In this document: positions 51,701 to 64,000 of the stretch, one piece after another
Numbering within the stretch: the stretch's first letter is position 1
How the letters are laid out: the number at the start of each line of letters is the position of its first letter
Made by a program: the position numbers and the translations under genes
NCBI GenBank assembly: GCA_016800925.1
Contig: JABCPU010000380.1
Location: 1-64,000 of the forward strand
Length of the DNA stretch: 64,000 bases
Source: Suillus spraguei
Lineage: Eukaryota > Basidiomycota > Agaricomycetes > Boletales > Suillaceae
Reading direction: 5' to 3'
The notes under the pieces: model-generated
The model's input: only the letters and a program-made list of their open reading frames with translations
Told to the model about the DNA's origin: nothing
Databases searched by the model: none

Positions 51701-52358
51701 GGCAGCCCATGAAGGACTACAGTTGTTGTGCCGTCAGAAAAAGCCAACAGCAGACGCCAGCGTCACTCACATCAGACGGTGCGCTGTTCTCATCGTCACA
51801 AGCATGTACGACAACAGCTTTCAGTGTGAGGGAAGGGTGGACATCCCAAACAGGTGGGAAGGATATATCTATGAGATGTTAGTAGATATGCGTGAATAAG
51901 AAGTAAGTTGCTCGCCGAACAGCTCATCGCCATGATCGAGTAGCTTATCCCATGACGTTTGAAATTTCCCGATGAGCTCTCCATTGCCTAGCATTCGATC
52001 GACCTCATAGGATGCCCTGATTTCTACAGATAACGCAGGCGAGGCATACGATGATCTATAAACCGAAGATCAATTATCGCATCAGGTCAGAAAGTCTCCG
52101 TGAACTTTACAGGGTCATAGTATCGCCCCACACCACTGAATTTCGAGACGATAAGAGACTGATGGATGATTTCCAGCGTAGCCGGGGGTTGAAATTGATG
52201 CATACGAAGATGCCAGCGGGCATGCGCTCAGAAGGGACTTGAATATTTGTTCCGCTAATGACTATAGATAGAGCATGAGGATCAAGAGAGAAATACAAAG
52301 GGAATATGGAGTACTCACTCTCAAGTCTAATATATTGTTCTTCTAAGTCACTAGGCAT
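48772..52358 (-). CDS. C2-TPR-CHAT protein (copy E), best-preserved family member
   Basis: Exons (minus): 52358-52319, 52261-52111, 52055-51916, 51868-51771 and 51716-48772; predicted length about 1,120 residues. The N-terminal C2-type domain (residues 1-150) includes ISGTNIQVPSERMPAGIFVC, WKSSISLLSS, VEIRASYEVDRMLGNGELIG, SWDKLLDHGDELF and HPSLTLKAVVVHACDDE. A TPR array of 45-50 residue units follows (e.g. DDIDESIHLRREAVSLCPEG), then VDAASCAIRCDDLRRAVERM, then the CHAT domain: VIILIASQYSCSAIIVP, RIWLCPTAAFTSIPLHAA, HLACHGKQD (His at 49177-49179) and FLSACHTAVGDE (Cys at 49054-49056), ending VFIHIGV. CHAT domains are caspase-like cysteine peptidases with such a His/Cys pair. One base is missing in a C pair near 49247; restoring phase gives an uninterrupted frame, so the gene may be intact in vivo. 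Role unknown; I infer a membrane- or lipid-responsive protease with TPRs as sensor or docking region. Confidence 0.88.
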
Positions 52359-52379
52359 GATAGTACAATGAGGCAAAAT

Positions 52380-52770
52380 GACAAGGATCGAGGATAGGGC
52401 GAGTGGTGGGTAGAATAAGTGGGAGAAGAAGACGAGGGTAGAGGATGGATGGAGAGGAGAGGTTGAGGGTTCAAACGTTCAGATCATGCTGCACGTGTAT
52501 TTCCACGCTGTTGAGCACAATAGACGCTGGTGAGAAAGATGGCCAGCTACATAATGTTAGAGGGAAAGCCTGTGCTAAGAACGACATTCTTCAACGAAAG
52601 CAGTCGGTCAGGGGATATGCGAGTCTTGTTGCTAGTCTTCATGGAGTCGTACTTAGCACACAAATGCAAAATTGAGAATTGAGTAAATTTCACAAAGTAA
52701 TTGAAACGATGGAAAGCATTGAAAACAGCGAGTACAGAAAAGCCAAATGATTGTATGACTGATGCGATTA
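52380..52770 (-). promoter_or_regulatory. 5' flank of copy E, conserved with copies B and D
   Basis: Contains CACGTGTATTTCC and GCACAATAGACGC (inverted relative to copy D at 28770-28805), and CACATAATGTTA-like and GAAAACAGC blocks shared with the copy B flank (5870-6210). Probable promoter by position and conservation. Confidence 0.5.
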
Positions 52771-53150
52771 GTGCCTTTGGGAGAACATGGCGAGGTGGGA
52801 TGACACAACCTGGGTTGCAAATATAATGTAGTAGTCAGATACCTGATAGTATGAGGGACTGAGTAGACTTGGAAGTTGAAGCACAGTGACCGTAGTCAAT
52901 TGTATTCGATTTAACTGAATTTCCGATCATCTTCGCTTTGCATTGAAACCCATCTCTTTCTTGTTTCGACAAAGTAATATTTCAAATTTGGTGTACACCA
53001 CTAATCCGCGTTGCGACTGGCTCTGGATGTAAATGAAATTTGGATTGTCTTGGCGTCAAGACTAGCCAAACATATTACTAGATGATGACTATGGATGGTC
53101 GACGAGATAAATGGTGTGACTGAGTCAATCTTGTCATTCTTACTTTGACT

Positions 53151-54877
53151 GTACTGTAGAGATACGGACTTAGGTTCGACCCTATTTGGGTGTGACCGAA
53201 TGAACGTTAGGTTCAAAGGGGGTGTGACCTGTGACACGCTGCACTTAGGACCGATGTTCAAGTTGGGTAGACACATTGCCTTGTACACATGCAGCTGCCA
53301 AGTGTGGCGATCCTCACGACCCGCGGCCGGAGATGCACCTTCGTCTCTAATTTTACTTCCGTCTGGCAATAGAATGTCTTCTGTCTATGTTATTGGCAAG
53401 GTCTTTTCAGTGTGGATCCTCCAATTTTTGGCGAGCCTGAGCTCAGTCCACGAGACGGACATGGTCTGACCCATTTCCCCTCCAAGTTTTCCATACCATG
53501 CCTGATCTCTGTGTTGCCTCAAAGGCTGAACTCCGGGATGTGTTATCTGTACCTGCATAATTCTCAATTGCTCCTTCTGGCAGCCTTTCTGTTGCTGCCT
53601 TACTGCTCATAAACCTGCCTACAGTGTTAGAAACTGATGCTTCGGCCACTAGAATCATCTTTTCCAAAATGTCCCCTTTGCTCCAGTTTCCCGCAGACTT
53701 TGTTTCGCGACCTGTTCCGCCATTCCAAACAGCCTCGTCCCTGCGAAATCGTGCTAGTGGTGCATTTCAAAACGGAGATAAATCAGTGATCCATCCTTCA
53801 TTCCCCAATGATCCGCTTCCAATGTGGGTTGTGTCATACTGGGTCGCGATGTCACTCGAGAATCAGCGTGATTGGCGTACATCACATGACTGGGTCTACG
53901 ACAGACTTAATGTCGTTTCTACTGACGGAAATGAGTTAGAAATTATTGACGAGGTTCTAGATGTCTTGGAGAGCCTTCCATGGGATGCTCCTCTCAAGGG
54001 ATTCGGTGCTCAGACAGATCTGAGGACTATCGAGCTCCGATCCCTGTTAGCACCATGTTCAATTCTCAACACGCTGATATTGTCGAGGAATCGTTGGCGT
54101 TGCTGAAGAAAGATGAAGCTGCGCATGTCATTCGACTCGACACAACATTACCCACACTCCGCGATAGATCTTTACGGTGGCTCATCAACGGTTACCACGC
54201 TATCAACAAGCCTGACGTGGTCAAACAGGTATGTCACTCACACTGTCCTCATTTTTCTCCCTGATGACTTGAAACACTCAGTCGTTTTTTTCAGTGCAAG
54301 GCTGGCACAGCATTCAACCTCTCTTTTGAGAGCCTCACCAGTCTCGAAGCACTTCATGCACTGCGTGATGTGCAGAAAAACGACACCATGACTTGGGAGC
54401 GTATCAAAACAGCTCAATATAAGACTCCCAAGGCTGACGAAGAAGTAGAGCCACCTTTCCCACATGCCGCAGATGTCGAGCTTGATCCTAGTGATGTTTC
54501 TGTGGATACTGTTCTGCAACACACTGCATTGGGTGAATCATCTGTCCCTCATGGCTATAGCGCTGACGAATTGGGCAATTTGCTGGTAGACAACGAGTCA
54601 GAGAGCTATGAGCGAGAAGAAGTACTAGATGACATGACGGGGCTTCAATCTATGGCTGATGGGTATAAGGAGGTTGAGGCCGAGGGTCGAGGCAAGCGCA
54701 GGCGTGTTGCGAACACTCAGTACAAAATTTTTTGGATGCATTAGACAGTTTTTTCGTATTTTTACCGCTTGTCACACTTTAGGTTCGACGGCCCTAAAAT
54801 TGGTGTGACCGTCACACAAAATAGGTTCACCAGGCGTGTGACGGTGTGACGAACCTAGGTGCGTATCTCTACAGTAC
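53151..54877. mobile_element. 1.7-kb element with 27-bp terminal inverted repeats
   Basis: Left end GTACTGTAGAGATACGGACT and right end (reverse complement) GTACTGTAGAGATACGCACC extend as an inverted repeat of about 27 bases with two mismatches, to TAGGTTCG. Subterminal GTGTGAC/GTCACAC motifs repeat at both ends (near 53191, 53223, 54771, 54804 and 54837-54850). If the repeat proper starts at CTGTAG, a TA dinucleotide flanks each end. Inside is one intron-containing gene and no transposase I can recognise, so it is a non-autonomous or unknown DNA transposon. Confidence 0.75.
53624..54744 (+). CDS. Protein carried by the TIR element; Ulp1-associated N-terminal type
   Basis: The open part begins MSPLLQFPADFVSRPVPPFQ (ATG at 53669; the frame is open from 53624, probably after an acceptor at 53623). 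It continues LPMWVVSYWVAMSLENQRDW, LESLPWDAPLKGFG, a one-base shift near 54050, HADIVEESLALLKKDEAAHV and LRDRSLRWLINGYHAINKPD. An intron of about 70 nt (54229-54295) follows, then AGTAFNLSFESLTSLEALHA and an acidic tail with GRGKRRRV, stop 54744. The W-x-x-YW...W...pW pattern resembles the N-terminal part of transposon-carried proteins that go on to an Ulp1-type (C48) peptidase in mushroom genomes. No His/Asp/Cys peptidase core is visible here. Family link is tentative; activity should not be assumed. Confidence 0.45.
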
Positions 54878-54924
54878 GCGACATTCTTTGTATTGTATTT
54901 GATCGAAACTCCGAGTCGTTGCAA

Positions 54925-56390
<1,466 letters not shown>

Positions 56391-56471
56391 TCAAGTGTGC
56401 GAGGACCATCTTGCATACCTCCCGTGTTATATATGCCAGCTGGCGCCTACCTGATAAGCTTACATTGCAGA

Positions 56472-56615
56472 ATGTCGCAATCCCATCGGATGACTTCCGG
56501 CAGAACATTCATTGTTGTGAATCTGCAAGACACCGCTGCGACTTTTAAGGTTGAATCAAAATCGATGGTTCTAAATGCTGCGGAAAGTTACCTATTCAGC
56601 GCAATTTCTAAGTGA
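56472..56615 (+). CDS. Duplicate of the 47-residue open frame
   Basis: Identical to 47707-47850 and in the same divergent position relative to the oxidoreductase start. Low support for being a gene. Confidence 0.2.
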   Translation: MSQSHRMTSGRTFIVVNLQDTAATFKVESKSMVLNAAESYLFSAISK

Positions 56616-56749
56616 GAAATAGCGAGTGCTGATGGGTTGATAGCTGCACAGCTTCTAGCTTTCGGCGTATAAATAGTTTATGAAGTGGTTGTTACGAATA
56701 CAAAAAGCCAGATAAACAACTCTTATCTTTCAACCGCGTTCCTTTCGAG

Positions 56750-56885
56750 CAGTTAGGGGGAAAAGAAGACGGGGAAACGACACTCCACAAAGGAGTTTAA
56801 GAGGGAAATTTTTGTCAGAACCAACCCAAGAGCAGTCTGAATCGAGTTTCGCAAGTCACAAAGGATGCGCGAGCCACGAAGAGTG
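56750..56885. repeat. Repeat family R, partial copy
   Basis: Shares ACTCCACAAAGGAGT and AGTCTGAATCGAGTTTC with the full R copies, and lies at the end of the duplicated oxidoreductase block. The twin partial copy is at 47985-48107. Confidence 0.6.
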
Positions 56886-58689
56886 CACTCAAGGTACTAT
56901 CGCATCCCTCATACGCAAGGAGAGTGATAACATGGTAGTGTAGTCACCTCTAGCCGTGAAGGTTGAGCGAACACCCTGGCAGCCAACAAGCGGAGACCCT
57001 CGTTAGTAGGACATGCACCATAAAGTGCTCAGCTGTTGTTGTTTTGTTCTTGATCATGAAGGAGCAGGGAGTTCCCATGATTCTCAAGTATAAAAGTCTG
57101 GGTTTTGTATTCACTCCGTCTGGTTCCTGTATCGATATGGCTTGTGGTAACATCTCCAGTGTATTTTCCGTCCGCCTTCTTTGTTATCATTTGGTCTGTT
57201 TATAATCATCGTAATGTGCCATCACGTACTATCGATGTCATGCTTCATAAGTTGTTCCTCATCTCCGCATTTTTCCCCACAACAACCAGGGGAATATCGG
57301 TAGCAGTGCGTGTCCCCGACTTCCGACTCTGAACATTTCCAGAACATATGCCTGGTTCTTGTTCTCCAAATTTTCATACATTCTATTCTACCTCACCATA
57401 CGCATGACTCTTGTTTTCGTCGGTGTCGCTAATTCACACGTGGCATAGGGAGGGATTTTCAGTATGTGTGATTCCCTTGCCTGCCTTTGTACGTCCTAGC
57501 AACTGGATGCCATCTTGCAACAAATAACTGTGATAATAGCCAGAACTCTCGAAATCGGAAAGACGCATGGCTATCAAAACATTAGATTGATCGATAATAA
57601 CAGACACGCCATCAAGAGCAACACAGCCAGAAAAGGGCAAGCCACAGGCATGTGGAATGACACATATGAAGACAGTTTCAGAACCAGGTGCAAAAAGATT
57701 AAGATTCAGGACTTTCAAAATGATGGGTGTGAAACTGAGGATAATAGAGTGCATCATAATAGATAGGATAAGCAGTTATATCATGAGATATAAGTGCAGG
57801 AGGACAGGTGTGTTAGGCAGGCACTCGGAGAGCGTAGCACGTATACGCGCTAGCAGAACTAGCGGGAGAGCACGCTATGATACATCAGTACAAGAAAGAA
57901 AGACGTAAGTAACGATCTACTCACCTCAGTATGTCGTGGAAACAATACTGAGGTGTTTGTCAGACGAAGGCAGACTTTGTACTACCCGATAACGATTATG
58001 TAACGAGTTCGGGGAGAAGACAAGCGGAGGCGTTCGTATGGTCAAGAAGAGAGAGAAGTGCCAAGAGATAATGTGCACGCGGTGTTGAAGGTGATAAGAA
58101 CAGGAAAAGGAAAAACACAGTCTAAAGTGTAAAAGCCAATAGCACGGACGCTTCACAATGATAGGCCTACAACAAAATGAGCTGGATTGCTACAAATGAA
58201 ACAGAAAGCACACTTACATCAAAGAAAATGGATGCGAGGCTAAATGCAAGAGAACGGAAAGGGCTCAGCGATATAATTGTGAAGAGACCTGCGAGATACA
58301 GTGATGAATTCCGGCACGGCTTCAAAGGTCCGTGCATAAGACATAAGTATCTTAGACGCGGATCACACAGTATACAATTTCGCTGTCAGTTCAATTACGT
58401 TGGCAAAGGGAAGCAGCGTGAGCACGTTATTAACCAATACACTTGTCCCGCAGACAAAGAATTGTGAAGCTCGGGGCCTGCAGGCCTTGCGATTTGACCA
58501 AGAACCTATCAGTGTACGAACCCTTTAAAGCTGCTCAGGAAAACAACCAACGGAGGCTGAGTTTGGAGTTTGCGAGTCAGTTCATAGATATCCAAGGCGG
58601 TGTAATGCCAAGGAAGCTTCACCGGCTGAGCGATCTACTGCAATCAAGGTAGTGAGAGGACTCAGAGGAGGGGGTTTACGCAGAGCACA
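56886..58689. other. Unassigned, largely without recognisable genes
   Basis: The plus strand is purine-rich from about 57520 to 58430. Open frames such as 58177-58467 (MSWIATNETESTLTSK) and the minus-strand 57757-57434 lack recognisable motifs. I could not support a gene. Confidence 0.35.
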
Positions 58690-60000
58690 ATAAAATTAGT
58701 GTTTCGAACGTGTCCGAAGGCACGACTCGCCATGGAGTAAATATCAATATTGCAACAACGATTTGCACAGGGCTAGACCAGTTAAGATGGACCTCTAAGG
58801 AAACCATCTACTCATGGATGTCAAGGTGTGTTCCGATAAAATAATGCTGTTATCAGCAGGTTTCGAACCTACACAGGAAAGAGAAACAGATTTTGATTCT
58901 GTGATGGTACCATCAGGCTAAGACTCAGCTATGGTGAGCTTTCAAAGAAACCGTCCACGAGTGAACATCAAAGTGTGTTCTGATAGAAAAAACCTCGTCA
59001 TCGGCAGGTTTTGAACCCGCACAGTCCAAGATAAACAGATTTTGATTCTGTTGTGGCAACCGCCTAGCTAAGACCAGTTACGATGAACTTCTAAAGAAGC
59101 CATCCATGAATGAATGTCAAGGTGTGTTTCGATAGAAAAAACCTTGTCGTCGGCAGGTTTCAAACCTGCACAGTCCAAGAGAAACAGATTTTGATTCTGT
59201 TGTGACAACCACCTGACTAAGACCAGTTGCGGTCAACTTCTAAAGAAACCGTCCATGAATGAATGTCAAAGTGCGCTCTGATAGAAAAAACTGTAGTCCA
59301 GCAGGTTTCGAACCTGCGTAGTCCAAGAGAAACATTCTGCTGTGGTAACCACACTAGCCAGGTCAAAGTCTTTAAGTCTCCCACTTGACGACTCATCCTA
59401 AGTTGAAAACTTATGGGGCCCCTGATTGACACTGCCCGAAAAGATGACATGGATGGTAAAGTTCGAGTCTGAACGTCTACGAGACAATAGAATTGCCCCG
59501 ACGAGGGACGAAGACTGAGACAATTCTAATTCACCATCATTAGCAGCAAGTTCAATGTGATTGACATTACCACTAAGTATACACGGAGTTTCTGCAAACA
59601 CAGAAGGAAATGAGCAGATACTAGAAAACGAGGACAGTGAAACACTATCACTACCTTGAAGGCCAGACATGGAGGATTGGAGATGGGAGTCTCATCTTCC
59701 CACAAAACGATGGTCACGCAGCAATGGAGTTCATCCCAAACATAACATCGAGACCTCACGCGACCTCGAACTCGACATCGGTAGTGAGAGCACATCAATA
59801 AATCACTGAGGCCATGGGGATTTCAGCGAAACGCGAACTTGGGCCCAAATGGCTGAGCGAACGAGCAATCGAAGAAGACGAGAGAAGAATACCATTCAAG
59901 GACAAGAGCAACAGACGCAGGAAGACAATCGATTTGAATGATGTCCCAGTGGTAAGACACGATATAACCCACTCCCTTATGGTAGCGGGAATAAATCTAC
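58690..60000 (-). mobile_element. Dispersed element with tRNA-Leu-like tandem units, copy 3
   Basis: Inverted relative to copies 1 and 2 with the same internal order on the minus strand: HLGPSSRFAEIPMAS, LTTDVEFEVA, VLWEDETPISNPPCLAFKVV, ETPCILSGN, DGELELSQSSSLVGAILLSR, then four tRNA-like units, then the CATGGCGAGTCGTGCCTTCG tail near 58714-58733. Similarity to copy 2 extends outward (60360-60520). Confidence 0.6.
58838..59370 (-). repeat. Tandem array of four tRNA-Leu-like units (minus strand)
   Basis: Units at about 58838-58936, 58983-59085, 59130-59230 and 59276-59370, each with GGTTTCGAACC or a one-base variant, an anticodon-arm relic with ATTTTGATTC (one unit has lost part of it), and an A-run that is a T-run on the sense strand. 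Confidence 0.7.
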
Positions 60001-61259
60001 ATGACACATTAGAATGGTCGCACAGGGTGTTCGGAAACCAATGCAAGCACTTACCTTACTAGGAAGGTCCTGAGAAGCGGAAGCCTTGGAAGCAGAGCAC
60101 GGTGGTCTGACTTTCCATAGAGCAGCAGTCTTTGTACAAATCTCTGCTCTCTTCTGCACACAACGGGGGCAACAAGGGTCAGTACAGATGCGGACAGAGT
60201 TTGCAAGTCATCGTGATAATATTGATCATCGTAATGAGACCATACATGGTTGTCATGCTGTCTCAAAGCCATATGGGATGCGGCAGAAGGAGAAAAGACA
60301 GTGGGAATATACTTCAGGCTAGATAGACCGGTCGAAATGTCTGTTAAGAATTATACCAACTGTCGATAGTAGGAGTGCGCGCAGGACCAGATGTCAACCC
60401 CACGGTGACCCCATTATGATTGGAAACAAAACGCAGCACAATGCAGTCATGCAGAAAAGACGACAGCACGAAGAAATCTCGACTCATTGTTAACATAAAT
60501 AACAGTAGGAATATCAGTGAAGGGTCCAATAACTTGATAGCAATTAAAGGCACAATCGACGACTAAGATCAACATACGCAGTGAGAAACACAACACCAAC
60601 TACTGTCATAGCGGGAATGAAGCACTGCGCAGCCTGAGTGAGTCGCATATCCTGGAGGGTAAGGGCTGCTCAGTGAGCTCAGGGAAGGAATCCGAAGGAT
60701 AGATTCATCCGCCACTAATGTTGTGATATTAATAGCAATGCGCCAGGCGGATCTACCTCAGTGAGCACGGCGCGCAAAGTCGCCGCAGACTGGCGTAGAA
60801 CTGATTTGTGATTCAAAGTTCGGAACAAACATTGGTCGGACTTCAAAATAAGTTGCGGCATATCGGCAAATCGAACCGTACCCAGTAAGGTTCCCACACA
60901 TCGCCATAGGTGCCTGAACGTGACAAAACACTACACTGGGAGTCGGGCCCTTCTCACTTCACTGCGGCTTTCACCACCAACAGGTCCTCTTGAAAAATAT
61001 CATTTTGAAGTCCGAACGGCTTATAGCATACAAATCAACTCCAGCGCTTAGCAATTAATAGGCGCTGAGCGACTTTTAGTGATTACGGTTAGCTTTGGTG
61101 AGAATCAAAAGTGACTGTCGATGGGCTGATAACTGCAGAGCTTCTGGCCTCCGCCGTACAAATAGTCCATTAAGTGGTTGCTATGAATACAAAAAAAACT
61201 AGTAAATTTTGGGCGGATTAAATGCTACATGAAAGACAAATCACTGTGATCTTTCGACT
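60001..61259. other. Unassigned repeat mosaic
   Basis: 60020-60115 repeats 34310-34410. 60360-60520 matches inverted 46460-46620. 60985-61100 is a direct repeat of 62130-62240. No gene recognised. Confidence 0.4.
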
Positions 61260-62150
61260 ACGTTCCTTTCGACCAGTTAGGGGGTAAGAGGAGACCAAGA
61301 ACACTGGGGAAACAATACTCCACAAAGGAGTTTGAGAAGTAAAAAATTATAAGAACCAGCCCAAGAGTAGTCTGAATCGAGTTTCACGATCCACGAAGGA
61401 TGCGCGAGCCACGAAGTGAACTCAAAGACAAACTGGTGCTATCGCATATATCCCTCATACGCAAGGAGAGTAACAAGTTACCTCCAGCCGTAAATGGTTA
61501 TTCATGAACTTGAGTGGATACCCGAGGTGACGAACGTCTCCGCCCGTAGGATATACACCATATAAGCATCCCTCGACAGCAGTCTGCATGTACTCCAAAA
61601 CTCAGGAGCAGATCCCAAGGCAACAAAAGTACATGACACCTCGACTGTAGTCTTCATGTACGCCAAAACTCGGGACTCGATCCTAAGGGCAACGAGAGTA
61701 CATGGCATCCAGTGATGTAGAAGGGAAGAATGTACCACGGCAAAGGCCCGGGGGCCGGAGATCGAGCGTCTCGACGGATGGTTTCAGGACCAGCTGGAAC
61801 CATATAGCCAAACTTCTCCATGTCCTTGAGCGCCATCTTGACGAGCGCACGCGCGATAGGACTGCTGCTATACGATGAATACAAGTTTGCCCAATCCCCG
61901 CAACGCTTTCAAAACCTCTCATTCTCGCCCTCCTCTGCCAGGGACCGGAGCAGAATCTTCGGGATGTGAAAATGGAGCTGCTTTTCTGGTACGTTGCACA
62001 GCTGATTATAGCCGGGCTCCGCTAGAGCCGATCAAGGGGGATTTAAATACTCAGACCTTAGCCCGCTCAGAAATGTGGACGCATGAAGCAATCCGTACGT
62101 GATGAGCACTCGTGGCCTTCGAGCTGGTTGAGGAAAAAAATCATTTTGAA
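61260..62150. repeat. Dispersed repeat family R, copy R4 (longest)
   Basis: Full-length relative of R1 and R2. On the minus strand a frame starting at 61884 reads MYSSYSSSPIARALVKMALK, MEKFGYMVPAGPETIRRDAR and LPWYILPFYITG, followed after breaks by EFTSWLAHPSWIVKLDSDYS. This suggests the family derives from a protein gene of unknown function. The 61480-61700 part also resembles 44390-44600. Confidence 0.65.
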
Positions 62151-64000
62151 GTCCGACTGGGTTATATAGCATACAATCAAACCCAGCGCTTAGCAATTAC
62201 TGGTGCTGGGCGACATTTTACGATTACGGTCAGCTTTTAGCCGCTGGCATGAAAGTGGGCTTAAACTGCTACTACCTTTTACTATTAGCTCAAAGTCACA
62301 AAGGCATCGAGTCGGCTGGACAATTTTTCTCATTCATCAAGTTGCATTTTGAAGTCAATATCAATATCGTATTGAACGTATGAGATATTTCTCTATTCTA
62401 TCCGAGGTTTTCCATCGCTCAAACTGCAGTGAAATTGGCCCAACAACGGGCATAATGACTGACTCAGCTGGGAATCGATGAACGACAACTCCAAGACGAA
62501 GGCAGAACGACTCACTCAGCTGACAATCTACTCTCTGGAATCGGAATCTTACAGAGATTAAACGCAGTACTATCACAAAGTGTAAATGGTGAGTCATGAG
62601 GTTAGATCCTGCCGGTGGATCTAAAGCAAGCTCACATATCCAGAGCAAACTCCAGAGCAGCACTGGATGCTAAGCCGCACGAGACACCAGCACTGTTACA
62701 GTCACTGGTAGAAACAGTTGATGTAGCGCTGACAGATATAAATGCTGTCATAGCAGCGATGACGGCGAGTAAGGAGAAATGCATTGCTTGTATGAGGTAG
62801 ATGTGATGAGATCTGTTTGAGTGCGAATAAGTCTAAGTCTTAGGTGGCAGGAAGACGCTTTTATATTCTATGAATCTTGCTAAAACTTTTGGCCCAGGTA
62901 GTGCTGCCGCAGTCCGGTTCTGAACCTCACTTCGAACTCGAACCTTCTTGAACCGGACTCAAGGTCCGGAATTTTTCCCCAAGAGGCTCTTATGAATTAT
63001 GATTGGTTATCTACTTTCTCGAGCCCCTGCTTCCATCCTCCCAGTACCTACCCGCGGAAACCCCACACTAATCCAGAGAACTTTATGACCAGCTCAGAAG
63101 ACTTCCGCATAACGTACGAACAGGATCTCCTTAGTCACATCGAATACCGGAATACCGATCGCCCAAACCCAAGTATGGAGGCTTGTGAGAAATAGCCGGA
63201 CAGTGTGAACGATATGCACACCATCATCAAAACGGTGGAAATGTCCATCAGGGCAGGCGGTGATTTTGACAAATTGTAGCATGGTCGATGGTGTAGCGAC
63301 TGAAGTGACAAGATATAAACGATCGCAGTTTCATCAGGTGGTGTCGTGATGAACATGCAGGCCCTCACGTTGGAAACACGTATTTCTCGATAACAACAAC
63401 AAAATTGTCTCTGCTCTTACTGAAGTACTTCCAAGTTCCAACGTCGGGGCCACTGACTCCAGCCATCTATGATGAAATCAGGTGAAGGAAGTTTTACAGT
63501 TTTACTAAAATCAGATCTGACCTCAAGGATGGCTCCAATACAACCAAGTGACCACAGTTGTCGCAAGGAGCCGATTATGCAAGGCTTAGCCGTACGACCG
63601 TTCTAGCTCTATGTCCTGTACATCTTCATTTACGACCACAAATTCTGTCTCAGTTGGTACGACCGCCGAGTGGTCAATCCAATGACAATTTGACGTTCTT
63701 GTCAATGTCGTCCTTCGGCTCACCGCCTACATGACTGCTTATTAGCTCGCTGCACTCAAAGGCTCGATGTCATCTGTAGCTTTCTGACTACCATCCTGGA
63801 TGATTATATTTCCAAGACATCAAACACTCGTAGAACAGAACATTCTCCATCAAGACCCAAGTCCAGGTAATATCTTTCTCGGTGATCCGAACTATGCTGA
63901 AGGTTAAGAAGAGTTTTCGCAGATTTTGGACTTGGCTTGATAGTATAACTGACTGACACCAGACTCTAATTACATCCGCTCTCCCTTCCACGGGCCAGTT
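62151..64000. other. Unassigned right end of window
   Basis: 62200-62330 is an inverted relative of 41880-42110. 62913-62958 contains a 9-base inverted repeat GTCCGGTTC ... GAACCGGAC. Short frames at 62992-63195 and elsewhere carry no recognisable motif. Confidence 0.35.

Noticed and set aside
58177..58467. 96-codon plus-strand ORF
   Set aside because: No recognisable motif, no intron signals, lies in purine-rich DNA next to a repeat. Not supported as a gene.

Overview
The window reads as nuclear DNA of a basidiomycete fungus, probably an Agaricomycete. Genes are broken by many short introns (about 46-60 nt, GT-AG with a few GC-AG). The house-keeping genes are fungal (condensin subunit 1, PI4P 5-kinase, trehalose-phosphate phosphatase). 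The rest is made of expanded families and transposon debris typical of mushroom genomes. No bacterial-style operon, CRISPR array or organellar gene was seen. LAYOUT: 1-11 kb is accessory and decayed: two F-box family pseudogenes, remnants of C2-TPR-CHAT genes, an RRM pseudogene, a predicted HExxH protein and a frameshifted FAD monooxygenase. 12-16.7 kb is condensin subunit 1 (+). 16.8-20.4 kb is a 1.1-kb inverted duplication with a small divergent gene in each arm. 21.7-24.1 kb is PI4P 5-kinase (-). 24.8-32.5 kb holds two tandem C2-TPR-CHAT copies (+). 32.7-34 kb is a dispersed element carrying tandem tRNA-Leu-like units. 34.7-38.7 kb is TPS2 (-). 40.6-41.4 kb is a 5'-truncated LINE with poly(A) tail and target-site duplication. 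42.7-44.1 kb is an old-yellow-enzyme-like oxidoreductase (-), with a deletion derivative at 47.2-47.6 kb and a second copy at 54.9-56.4 kb. 44.8-46.2 and 58.7-60.0 kb are two more copies of the tRNA-Leu-like element. 48.8-52.4 kb is the best-preserved C2-TPR-CHAT gene (-). 53.15-54.88 kb is a terminal-inverted-repeat element. 57-64 kb is mostly repeats and sequence I could not assign. HOW IT WORKS TOGETHER: the house-keeping genes act separately, in chromosome compaction, phosphoinositide signalling and trehalose synthesis, and form no pathway. The main accessory theme is a five-copy family joining a C2 domain, a TPR array and a C-terminal CHAT peptidase domain with a visible His/Cys pair. Its copies show graded decay, a shared upstream block and a shared GC-AG intron. 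A second theme is very frequent single-base indels at short homopolymers, also inside presumably essential genes. This points to sequencing error as well as real pseudogenes, so 'frameshift' calls here should be read with caution. Exon limits were placed by eye from splice consensus and reading-frame continuity. Family names rest on recognisable motifs, not on database searches.
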